Notes under the pieces: generated by a model
What the model saw: only the letters and a program-made list of their open reading frames with translations
What the model was told of the DNA's origin: nothing
Database searches by the model: none
Program-made: the position numbers and the translations under genes
Source of the DNA: Staphylotrichum longicolle
Lineage: Eukaryota > Ascomycota > Sordariomycetes > Sordariales > Chaetomiaceae
NCBI GenBank assembly: GCA_019096155.1
Contig: JAHCVI010000001.1
Span: forward strand, 8,990,001 to 9,054,000
DNA length: 64,000 bases
Reading direction: 5' to 3'
In this document: one piece after another, positions 1 through 9,537 of the stretch
Position numbering within the stretch: position 1 is the stretch's first letter
Layout: every line of letters starts with the position of its first letter

Positions 1-1835
1 AGATCCGGCAGCGGCGCACATCCGAAGGTAAGCGCGGAACCCATCGCTGACGATGAAGTTTGCCTCGTCGGTCGGCAGAGAAGAAGACGGTCGGAGGGCC
101 AATTTCAGTTTCTTGAGCAGAACCTCCGCGATCCTCGCATTGGTGGACGGGTGGACCGAGGTTGACTCTAGAACCCGCAGGCGTGCTGAGTATTTTGGCA
201 AGCATTTGTCCCTCCAGGTTTCTGGATCCTTCCCAAACCCGCCGCTTTCTGGAAATGGTGTATCTTCGAGTCTGATGAATTTGCTGACAATCTGGTCCTG
301 CCAGGATTGTGGGAGTTGAAAGATCTCCTTCCCGCCAGGGGTGGGGAGTCCGCCGGCTTCCACCATGCGCGGCAGGAGTACACAGAGCATGTCTTCATTG
401 GCGCCCTGAGACCAGTGCGCGACAATGAACCTGAACAGATTAGCAAAAAAAGAAACCGAGAAGGGAGCAAAAGCGGAGCATACTTTTGAAAGTCTTTGAG
501 GAAGAGACCGCGGAACCTCTCCGGATTCAGATCGGCCAGATACGAGCAGAACAAGATGTACCACCTCATCAGGGGCTCCTTGGTCAGGACCCCGTTGACG
601 GTGGACAAAGCGGGAAGGACCGCATCCATAGGAGCCCGACTCCAGACAATAGCAATGTTGACAATAAGCTTTTGCCATACTTGGGAGGAGTCCATGGCCT
701 CAACCTGTTCCTTCTGGGCGGAGAGGGACACCAGCAACTGATTGAGTGTCTTCATGAGCGCCGCCCAGTCATGTATGCGGGTACCCTTGCGCACGCCGGC
801 CATAACACCCAAGACCTGGATGAACAAAACTGAGCGTTCCCCCACCGCCGCCTCCTCGAGCACTCTCGTCTCGATGGTCCTGAAAGTATCCACGCTGGTG
901 TGATGAATGATGCTCGTGAGCACTCCGCAGCAAACCCCCGTCCACACGGCCTGCTCCGACAGCTGCAGCTCATCTTCAGGGACGTGCCGAAGAAGGGCGG
1001 CGTAGATCTCGGGTCCCGTTGAATGCACGCCATCGCCCACACCCTTGATCGCCTCGGCAAACATGGTCATGACGCCCTCGCTGTACAGTTGGAACTGCTT
1101 CGAGCCCACCGTGTCGTTGAGATCTTTCCGCACGTGTTCAACGAAGAGCGGCAGCGCCTTGTCCTTGTAGCTGGGGGCAGCGGCCTTCTTGACCAGGAAG
1201 CTCATGGCCTCGGCAGCGAAGCGCGCGATGTGTCCGGGGACTCTCGACTTTCCCAGCAGAGGAGCGACGGCATCGTACGTCGGTCTGAGATCGGGCACCA
1301 GTAACCTCGACAGGTACTTGAAGAGGAAGGCAAGGGCGGCAAAAGTCCACTCGATGACCTCGACATCGTGGATCTTGCTCGCGAGATGGACGATCAGTTC
1401 GAGAGCGCGAGGGTAGTGTTTCTCAAATCGGACACCAAGATCGTGCGCAAAGGCAGTCACCAAATCCAGGAGCGGTTCGAGGGACTCTTTCTCGTGTTGT
1501 GCGATGTACTTTGCGAGCGCGTCCATGATGCGGTCCTCGTGGTAGAGGATCTGGGCGAGGGATTCGGTGAGAGGGTTGACCTCCCTCTTGAAGGCCAAGT
1601 ACGGCCGGGAGATGTTGAGCTCGGCCCATTTGTCCAAGCCATTGCGCAGGTACGAGGTCGTCGCATCGAGGTCTTCGGCGTCGAGATTGTGGCGGCGGAC
1701 TTTGCGGAGGGGGTCGAGGGAATGGAGCTTGGAGATCTTGGTGCTGAACGACTCCCATCGGTGGTTTTTTTTGGTGCGGGTCCTCTTGGAGCCCCGCGAG
1801 GTCTTGACGATGCGGCCGGAGGTGGTGGACGGCAT
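1..1835 (-). CDS. UTP20: U3 snoRNP component UTP20, N-terminal part (cut by window edge)
   Basis: This is the N-terminal part of a UTP20-like HEAT-repeat scaffold of the nucleolar small-subunit processome, which works in 18S rRNA maturation. The first ATG is at 1835; the open frame runs to 1850 but begins there with TTG. The N-terminus is basic (SRGSKRTRTKKNHRW) and is followed by helical repeats typical of the family. A 53-nt intron (483..431, donor GTATGC, acceptor TTCAG preceded by GCTAATC) joins exon 1 to a second exon that stays open to base 1, giving about 594 visible residues of a protein that is usually around 2,500. The gene is divergent from the RPB12-like gene and shares a 545-bp spacer with it. 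The family call rests on recognition of the N-terminal sequence; the intron is inferred from splice signals and frame continuity. Confidence 0.85.
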
Positions 1836-2380
1836 GGTGGCGGCGTCCAAGGGCCCTGTGGTGTGTGTCCTTCCCCAGCGACGTCAAGACGCGTGCAGCA
1901 CCCAGAAATGCATCTCCCATTGAGTCTGGAAATTTTTTGGCCGGGCGAGCGCTGGCCGAGCTAAGATAAGCCGATAAGAGAGGGGTCCAGAGTGCCAAGG
2001 CACGTTTGTATGCATATCGGTTTGTTGAGAGTCTAGCTTTCCAGGACAGTTTATGGTGGTCATTTTGGCACTGTGCTCCTTCCCTTACACAACCCAGCAA
2101 GACGGGATGGAAGGAAGGACAGAGCGAACAGAGATCATTTTGGTATCCGGTGCCTTCCTGGAGAACAATTTGAATGCATTCTACAATAGAGAAGAGTTAA
2201 CGATTGGCTTCTTACCTGAAACTCTTCGAAAATGACGTCTCCTTCTCTGTCTGCAACACCCTCAACTGACCCAACTACTTCCCATGTACTCTGCGCCCCC
2301 ATTATCACAGGGCCAGACATTCAACAAAATCTCTCACACCAACAACTACCGTCCCACATAGCCACCGAGTATCATTCATT
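1836..2380. promoter_or_regulatory. Divergent intergenic region UTP20 / RPB12-like
   Basis: This 545-bp spacer lies between two divergent start codons and must hold both promoters. No clear TATA box or other named element was seen. Short reading frames on both strands show no recognisable product. Confidence 0.4.
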
Positions 2381-2987
2381 ATGCCGCACCGCGTGGAGGA
2401 CATGCCCCCTGTCCGCGGGTCTTCCCGCGAGCCTGACAGCACCGGCAACACCACCCCCTCCAGAAACGGCACATCCCAGGCCCAATCTGACAACTTCACC
2501 GTGACCAATGGGGCTCATCAGGGGAGCCAGATTGGCACAGTCCAGGGCCCAGTCAACCATGCCGGTTCAAGTAACGGATTCCCGCAAAACGACGAAGACG
2601 AAACCCAAACCCAGACCAACGACACCGGCACACCCCTCACCAACGATGTCTTCCAGAGCGAGGCAGATGAGACCCAAACTCAGACCGATTATACAAGTAC
2701 ACTCCAGACCAACAGCGTCTACCAAGGTCAGCAGCCGCAGCAGCCGCAGCCCAGGCTGAACCTCGGCCGCAACGAGTACGACACGCCGGATAAGATGGTG
2801 TACTATGTCTGCGCGGCATGCAACACCACCGGAGGCTTTAGGGCCAACGACGCGCTGCGGTGCCATAAGTGTGGCGGGTTGACGATGCACAAGCCGCGGA
2901 TCAAGGGGTATGTTTTCTCTCTGAGCTGCGTGGGAGGAGAGCAGAAGCTTACTTGCTTTTAGGGTTCTCCAGTATTCGGCCAACTAA
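2381..2987 (+). CDS. RPB12 (RPABC4)-like zinc-ribbon protein with a long N-terminal extension
   Basis: The C-terminal 45 residues match the small RNA-polymerase subunit Rpb12 shared by Pol I, II and III: a zinc ribbon made of CAAC and CHKCGG, followed by a basic KPRIKG and a hydrophobic/aromatic end (VLQYSAN). The last part needs a 55-nt intron (2908..2962, donor GTATGT, acceptor TTTTAG). Without it the frame reads into off-family sequence and stops at 2962. The spliced product is 183 residues against about 65-75 for ordinary Rpb12. The extra roughly 130 residues are low-complexity and contain two copies of a DETQTQT-centred repeat. The terminal VLQYSAN departs from the usual VQFEAR-type end, so this may be a divergent paralogue. 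A shorter start at the Met just before YYVC (2794) is possible. Confidence 0.65.
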
Positions 2988-3295
2988 CCCGCGGCTGGCA
3001 TATAAGATGGGATAGGGAAAGCTAAACGGGGGAAGGGAAGATAGTAGTGGAGAGATGGATGGGTTGGCACTCAACGACAGCGAACATGGAGTTTTATCGG
3101 GTTGTGCTTTCACTTGTCTATTCGGGCCCGTACTAGGGCAAGGCAATGCCAGCTATCGCGGTTGAACCTTAGCATCAGCTTCCCAACCGGTTGACATCGC
3201 ATCAACCACGACTCTGTGTCCCAGTGATTGGGGTCCTCATCCGAAGAAGCCCATCCCGTCTAACCCTCTCCCGCTTTGACCAGAAGTGGCACCGA
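2988..3295. other. Convergent 3' spacer
   Basis: About 310 bp between the RPB12-like gene and the CwfJ gene, which converge here. No gene or repeat was seen; it should hold both 3' ends. Confidence 0.4.
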
Positions 3296-4993
3296 CTAGG
3301 CCAGCGTAAAATCCCACTCCTTGAACGCCTTCCTGAACGCCGCCACATCCGCAGTCTCCTCCTTCTCCGACTGCACAACGTCCTGCCACACCATGCGGTT
3401 CTCCAGACCAAGCAGCTTAGCCATCACCTTGCGCGGGTACTGCAGATCAAAGCGCACACCCTCGTCAAACTGCAGCAGCAGACTCTTGCCCACCACCTTG
3501 CCGCCATCCTCGCCATCCTCCTCCGCCCAGATCCAGACCCGGAAATAATCCCCCGGCACCTCATCCGCCGTCCCGAAATCCTTGACCGCAACCTTGCCCA
3601 GCTTCAGATCCTCCGCCAGCACCCGGAAGCCCGCCTGCACAAGACCCTCGCTCACCATCTTGGCGGGCACGGGCATGAACTGCCAGTGCACATGAATATT
3701 CCGCGCGCGGTTGATCTCCCACGTCACGGCGCCCAGCTTGCGCCGGGACGCGCCCGCCACCATGCCCTGCAGCGACTCGCGGAAGCGCCGCATCTCGGCG
3801 AACGTGCTCTTGGCCTCGGCCTCGCCCATGGCGGCCGCGCTCAGCGACGGCGCGTGAGTCAGCGGGGTGATGATGAAGTGGCCCGGGAAGTCCAGCCCCT
3901 GCGCCGCGAAGGTGTCGGAGGCGGGGAGCGGGCCCTTGGCGGTAGCAAGGTACACGTCTTCGCCGACGCTGCAGACCATGTGCGTGGGCAGATTGGGATT
4001 GGACAGGCAGAAGAAGCAGCGGTCCGGGCCAGGAGGTGGGGAACGCTCGCGGCGGTGCTTGCGCCGGCGGTGGTCGTGGTCGTGGGTGTGGTTGCCGAAG
4101 CGGCTGAACTCGGCCTGGTCGGCCGTGCGTTTCTTGGGTGCCGCTTTGAAGAACGGCGTGAGGGTGCTGCCTGCGGGTGGGGTGATGATTGCGTCGCGGT
4201 TGAGGGTGAAGGCAAACATGGATTTGGCCTTTGCAGTGTTGGCCCAGGGAGCCAGTGAGAGGAAGCGCGTAAGAGCGATTCCCTTCTCCTTGTCATCCTC
4301 GGCGCCGTCGGGAAAGAAGGGCTCGCGCTCAAAGGCAAAGTCGCCGGATGACATGGCAAAGTGGTACCGGGGCTTTAAGGCTTCGCAGAGTTCTGCAATC
4401 GTTTGGCTGGAAGGAGCCGTTTCAGCGCCAATCTGTAGCTCCTTTGCCTTGGAGCTGTTCTTCCAAATGTCAGAGGGCCACATGGCGGTGAGAAGAATGT
4501 CCGCATTGTTGGCGCCCCGGAGAGCTTTGGCGTCTCCTTCGGTATGAAACGGTTCGTGTTGCTCCTTGGACAAACCTGCCACGATGTTCAAGTCCAGGAC
4601 GCCCCCAAGGGCAACGATTCGCACGCCTTCTGAGGTCTTGGTGACGCTGCGTTTGCCAAGATAATGAAGATTGGGAGCAATCTCCTCGTCGTTCTCAATC
4701 CTCTCCACAACGCGCGGAGGCATGGAAATGGTGCCAACGGTAAAGTAGGTCGGGCATGGGATCGTCATGCGCCCCTCGAGTAGGTCAGTGAGCTGATCAT
4801 CATCCTGTGCCTCACCAAAAAGATTGCCGGTCACAATCGCAAAGCTGAAGACATTCTTGGCGTGTAGCGCTGAGAGTTTGCTGAAGGCGGAGCGAAGCTG
4901 ACCGTTGATGCTGCCGAAAACGAAGCTGATTTGGTCAGTATGAGTGATGTCGTTAAAGTAGAGGGTGTGTCGGACTGACATCTTGGCAGCCAT
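3296..4993 (-). CDS. CwfJ-domain protein (CWF19-like / Drn1-type)
   Basis: One uninterrupted 565-residue frame. The N-terminal part resembles the metallophosphoesterase-like domain of CWF19L1/Drn1, including FVFGSINGQL, FAIVTGNLFGE and the later CPTYFTVGT. After a basic linker (HDHDHRRRKHRR) comes a CFFC motif and the CwfJ C-terminal domain 1, with a HIT-like HVHWQFMPVP near residue 440, then C-terminal domain 2 to the end. Family members associate with the spliceosome and the lariat-debranching enzyme Dbr1. The start is set at 4993 (MAAKMS): the 31 residues that could be added upstream are not family-like. The gene converges on the RPB12-like gene. Confidence 0.85.
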   Translation of the reverse strand: MAAKMSVRHTLYFNDITHTDQISFVFGSINGQLRSAFSKLSALHAKNVFSFAIVTGNLFGEAQDDDQLTDLLEGRMTIPCPTYFTVGTISMPPRVVERIENDEEIAPNLHYLGKRSVTKTSEGVRIVALGGVLDLNIVAGLSKEQHEPFHTEGDAKALRGANNADILLTAMWPSDIWKNSSKAKELQIGAETAPSSQTIAELCEALKPRYHFAMSSGDFAFEREPFFPDGAEDDKEKGIALTRFLSLAPWANTAKAKSMFAFTLNRDAIITPPAGSTLTPFFKAAPKKRTADQAEFSRFGNHTHDHDHRRRKHRRERSPPPGPDRCFFCLSNPNLPTHMVCSVGEDVYLATAKGPLPASDTFAAQGLDFPGHFIITPLTHAPSLSAAAMGEAEAKSTFAEMRRFRESLQGMVAGASRRKLGAVTWEINRARNIHVHWQFMPVPAKMVSEGLVQAGFRVLAEDLKLGKVAVKDFGTADEVPGDYFRVWIWAEEDGEDGGKVVGKSLLLQFDEGVRFDLQYPRKVMAKLLGLENRMVWQDVVQSEKEETADVAAFRKAFKEWDFTLA

Positions 4994-5459
4994 GTTGCAA
5001 GTAAGGACGTTAGATCTGCCTGGCTGCGTATGAGAGGGAGTGAAAAGGAGAGGGTGGTGAAAGATTGGCGATGTGAGCGAGGTCAAGGGAGCTCATTCCC
5101 AGAGATTTTATCTGGTGGCAGAGATGGAAGGTGCCCAAGGTTTTCAGAAAAGGAAGAACGAAAAAGGGCTTTCATTAAACCATCCTTAATTGTTTTGGGG
5201 TTGAATCTCAATTCCGAGTTGATGTGTTCATCATGAGGTTGCTCAGCATCGACCAAGGCACGTTTCGCGCTCCAATGATGCAGGACGCGACGCCGCAAGT
5301 TCACCTGCTTATCTTATCGTCGGATCTCGTTTACAGCAATATAGCAAACGAGTTCATATGCACATACAAGGCATATTAACTGAGCACGAGTCAAATCTGT
5401 GTGATTGAAATGATACTTGACAGACAAGCTCCAGACACAAGCGCAACATGGTTTCCTAG

Positions 5460-5613
5460 CGATGCAGAATTGAATCTCAAGGTCGAGGAGTTCCAATCGT
5501 TGAGATCAATGCCGCTCCTAAGCCGGAACTTGGCGCCGGAGCAAAGTGGATTACCTTCGGCGGAACCGGCCCCACAACGACGGCCGCAATCCCCAATCTT
5601 TCGGAGCTCGCGT
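5460..5613 (+). pseudogene. Exon-like remnant, possibly sirtuin C-terminus
   Basis: An open stretch preceded by an acceptor-like TTTCCTAG and followed by a donor-like GTAAGT encodes a protein-like segment including GRGVPIVEINAAP, then a Gly/Thr-rich FGGTGPTTT and IPNLSELA. The RGVPIVEIN motif and its spacing to a later P-x-L resemble the end of Sir2-family deacetylases. The same frame has a stop just upstream and there is no room for a catalytic domain between here and the CwfJ gene. A decayed or translocated fragment is the best guess, but chance coding likeness is not excluded. Confidence 0.25.
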
Positions 5614-5855
5614 GTAAGTCAGGCTCCACATTTCATCTACCATTCCGGTGTGGCAGACGACAACGCTCTCAGCAGGACACTCCCTGCATTCTTGATTCCT
5701 TTCTGACAGCGGAATGTAATTTCATCAATCTTGCCATTCCCCGCCTCCAATCGCTCTGCCTCCTCCCATCCCAACCCAAAATTCCACGCCATTGCCACCG
5801 ACCTCTTCATCACCACTAAGACATCGCCGCACCATCTGTCTTGCCTCCCATCTCC

Positions 5856-5876
5856 CCGCCGCCGCCGCCGCCGCCG
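5856..5876. repeat. CCG trinucleotide microsatellite
   Basis: Seven uninterrupted CCG units in a non-coding interval. Confidence 0.9.
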
Positions 5877-6304
5877 TAGCCGCCACGGCCGGCAAGACAG
5901 CAGACACCATCTGTGTCACCACACACTCAGACACACACACGCAACCCACAAAAACCCGCCGGCCAAACAACCGCCCACCACCCCCTGTCCTTATCGAACC
6001 ACCCCAAAATCTTATCGCCCAACAAAACAACCTTGCACATAAAATACTATCCCAAATAAGAACGGGCGCAAAAAAATCTCTGCTCAGATTTAAAGCCCCC
6101 AAGTGGCCGATGTCACCCTCATGCCCCCAGGGATGCGTGACTCACTTCTGCTTTGGGACATTGTTGTTGATGCACGAAAAAGGGGGGGGGACACACACCA
6201 CTGCCTGTCTGAGTTGAGTTTAGTCTGTCCATAAACTCGGCGCCGACATCTCCCATCTCCCATGGCAACAGCGGAGGCAAACAACAGTCGAGGCGTCATG
6301 GGCC

Positions 6305-6332
6305 GACAGACGACAGACGACAGACGACAGAC
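6305..6332. repeat. 7-bp tandem repeat, four perfect copies
   Basis: The unit GACAGAC is repeated four times without mismatch. It lies in non-coding DNA downstream of cdc25. Confidence 0.9.
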
Positions 6333-7657
6333 GCAATCGCTCACTCACTGACTGCATGCAACTCGGGAAACCATCAATGTAGTTTTGGACTTTTTTCCTC
6401 GTGTTTTTGTGTGTCTCGCTACTCAAAGTGACGTTACAAAAGTTTTTACTGCTTTCCGCAGCCAAAGGGGGTTGTGTGTGTCCTTCCCATTCATTCTCTG
6501 AGGGGAAAAAGAGAAAGAGGGGGCGGAGAAACTCAAAACACCAAATTCATCGTTGCTCCGGAGAAAAAGGAGTCAACACAAAAAAGAAACCATCAGGCCA
6601 GCTCCCGCAACCACGACAAGGAGCTGTTGTGGTCCGGTGGTGGTGAAACAGGGCAGACAGATGCGTGGAGATGTCGAGATGAGACTCCGTGAGGTGTCGG
6701 GTGATATGCCTTGGCCCTCGTCCTCCAAAGACGAGATGCCGAATCCTCCCATCCATCGCCACAGGAATCATCCCCTTTCCTTTCTTCCTCTCCATCGCCA
6801 TCCGTCTCTCTCCCAGGCCATCGCATGCAGCCGGGAAAGCGTAACCACCGAACCCCGTATTCATCTTCCACCACATGTGTCTTCCATGCTCTTTCTCTCC
6901 AGACGCAACTGGTAGTTTTGCTCCCCCTTCCCCCTCTCTCAATCTTTTGGTGAAGCCATGCAAACCACTGCAAGCGCAAAATCGTGGACCGCTCATTCTC
7001 GTCCACTGCGTCCCGGTTCCTCGGGACGAGGTATCGTGTTTACTTCGACAAAAGAAATGTGCAAGGCTCGGTGTATGTCGGACCGAGTCGAGTATGTTAT
7101 CCGGAAATGTTCGTACATTGATAAGTTGGGAAACGGCCTCGTATGGGCAGGTGGTGCGCGATCGTCGACACCCGGAGCGGCGAGGATGAGTTCCGGATGC
7201 CGTATCAGCGTGATCGCAGGGTATTAAGAAATACTTGCCAGTCTCATGCCGCGGGGGAGACTGGTAAATGACATGCATAGGTCGGCCGAGCCATCTCGGA
7301 CCGCCCATGGGTAGTGAGGACATCTGTCGCACGTTGATGCGATGCAAGGGTGAAAGATGCCGACGCTGTGAGAATGCCGCATGATGAAAAAGAACCAAGC
7401 CGACGAGCCAAAGGATGCCGGATCCAAGGCCCGAGATGCCCGGATAACGCCACGCTATGCCAACAAGGTCTAATGCCGAAAAAGAAAGAAAGATGTGCTC
7501 GGCTTGCCGGCGATTGTTGGATGGTCAGTCCTTGCGCCGGCGGGCCTGACTCGAATTCCCAATCGGGAATGAGGATAAAGCATGGTGAAGAAGTCGGTAG
7601 GTGACAAAAGGAAGATTAGTGTGTGGATGATGGAACTGTGTCGACAGTATACAGGCG

Positions 7658-9537
7658 TCAGAACGACACCATGCGCCTGGCAAGACTCCGTTCGCCGCCA
7701 AGACTGGGTGACGCCCCAAGCATCCTCGTAATGTCGCGATCGCGCGGGTTGACACGGCCGGGCGCAGTGGGCGAGTCTTGCAGACCTGGGTCCTGCTGCC
7801 CGAATGCGTAGGTTTGCGCGCGACCCAGCCCCCTCCGGTTCTGACGGAGACGGTTCATCTCCCGCTCACAGGTGTTAACATGCTCAGCGTCGTTCATCTC
7901 GACATAGGCCTGGGGGTAGCAGCGTTCCTGGTGCTCAGCGAAGAAGCCGCTGTAGCCACCCTCAAGGATGTAGATCTCCGGGTAAAAGAGCTTGGGGTAA
8001 TGGACGGCGTTCTCGTTCCGGTCCCGGGCGCGGATGTGGCGAGCCATGATCGGGGCACGGTGCGCCGAGTATTCGCAGTGAAAGATGAGGAGTGTGCGAC
8101 CCTGCATCGGGTTATCGATCAGCTGTGACGCCAACAACTCCTTGTCGTTATAGTTGATGGCCCCGTCAATGTGGCCTCCTTCGTACTCGTACTCGAACCG
8201 GCAATCGATGATCATCTTGTGGTCGAAGTTGTCGCTGAACTTGCCGTCCAAGACTTCGAGCATCGTCTCGCGTGTGATCCGTGGGATGTTGTCGCACTCG
8301 TCCTCGGGAAAGAAGTGAGGGAGAACCAGCTCGTGGTGTTCCTCCAGGTCCATCACCGATTGCAACGCTGTGCAGGTGAAACCCGGCCCTTCCTTATTGG
8401 GCCCGACAACATCCCCTGGGTTCTCAAACATGCTCAATGAGCGCCGGTATTGTTGCTTGCGCGGCCGCATGAAGGGATTCGCACTCCTCCGGCCCCCACC
8501 TGTGATAGGGGACCCATTGCGCACGCCGCTCATACCATTGAGGCTGTTGAAGTGGGCCTTGGGGCGAGTGATGGCCATGGATGTACATGGGCTGTTCGCG
8601 CTCTTTGGGCGGCGTTCTTGAGGGGGAGAGTCCTCGAAGCACTCGCTCAACGACAGGTTCGAGGAGGGAGAAGAGTTGAACTGGCCGTCGCCTCCAGCCC
8701 CAAACTTGAAAGGCGGGAGCTGGTTCTCACCCTGCGGGCGCCCAATGGTGCCGATCGCGGTAAAGCCTTTGGCACGTGTAAGGGACGGCCGTCTAAGACC
8801 AAGCCTTTTCCGACTGGACGAGGTGTAAGCAAGAGTGGGCCAACACCGCCAGCAGGAATGTACAATCTTAAAGAAAAAAGAAAAAAAACTTACTCGGCCA
8901 CGGCAGGTTTTACAGGTTGCAGGAGCGAGGATGAGGAACGGGGGACGGGCGTTTCCAACATCATGTCGTCCGAGCCTGGTGTTGGTGAGGGCAGCTCGAC
9001 ATGGGCTACGAACGGCATCTTGTGCGGCAGCGGCGACATGTCCATCATATCGACGCAGCCAGGGGAAGAAGCTGGTAGAGGTGGCGTGGTCACATAGCCT
9101 GCAAGAGCACATCTCAATCAGCCACCATCACCCCAAGACGACGCCCACTCCCGAGTCCCAGCTTACCACGAGCCTCAAGGGCATCCATCATGGCGGCCGT
9201 TGTGAAAAGAGCGCGGCGTGGGGTGGGGAACATCGGACTGCTACAGCATCGGGCCATGTGTAAGTCAAGGAACCAGCACGAGTCTCGGCGAAGGGAGGGC
9301 AGACACGAACCTGCCATCGCTGAGCTTGAAGTTCTGTGACAAGTCGGCGGCGAGCGAGGCGCCCGGTGAGGATCCCCTCACGGGGTTGTTGTTGAAGTAC
9401 TCGGGCCTTGGGAGCTGGAAGGTGAACTGGCCCCTGCCGAGAGGGCTGGGCACGAGGTGCGGACCGAAGAGGTTGGACTGCCCAAAGGAGGAGGGCGGCG
9501 CCGGCCGCATTGCAGCCAGCGGCGAGGACGTTTCCAT
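7658..9537 (-). CDS. cdc25: M-phase inducer phosphatase Cdc25 (NimT type)
   Basis: Dual-specificity phosphatase that activates Cdk1 by removing inhibitory phosphates at mitotic entry. Four exons join cleanly: 9537-9311, 9240-9167, 9098-8894 and 8813-7658, with introns of 70, 67-68 and 80 nt, giving 553 residues. The N-terminal half is Ser/Pro-rich and regulatory, with many SP/TP sites. The C-terminal rhodanese-type catalytic domain contains DCRFEYEYEGGHI and the CX5R loop HCEYSAHR, with catalytic Cys about 415 and Arg about 421. Ser-Ala-His replaces the more usual FSSER-like loop. Start METSS at 9537 is preferred because the sequence from there resembles fungal homologues; an upstream start at 9564 is possible. 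Confidence 0.9.

Larger units (their letters stand above)
4994..7657. other. Gene-poor 2.7-kb interval
   Basis: Between the CwfJ start and the Cdc25 stop no complete gene is convincing. It holds a CCG microsatellite (5856-5876), a 7-bp tandem repeat (6305-6332) and an exon-like remnant (5460-5613), listed separately. A 283-codon frame at 6547-7398 on the minus strand has no recognisable domain and skewed composition and was not accepted. Confidence 0.45.

Noticed and set aside
3191..4258. 355-codon plus-strand frame antisense to the CwfJ gene
   Set aside because: A shadow of the conserved minus-strand gene with Arg/Leu/His-rich composition.
6547..7398. 283-codon minus-strand frame
   Set aside because: Arg/His/Ser-skewed composition, no recognisable domain, and it does not start with a convincing context.
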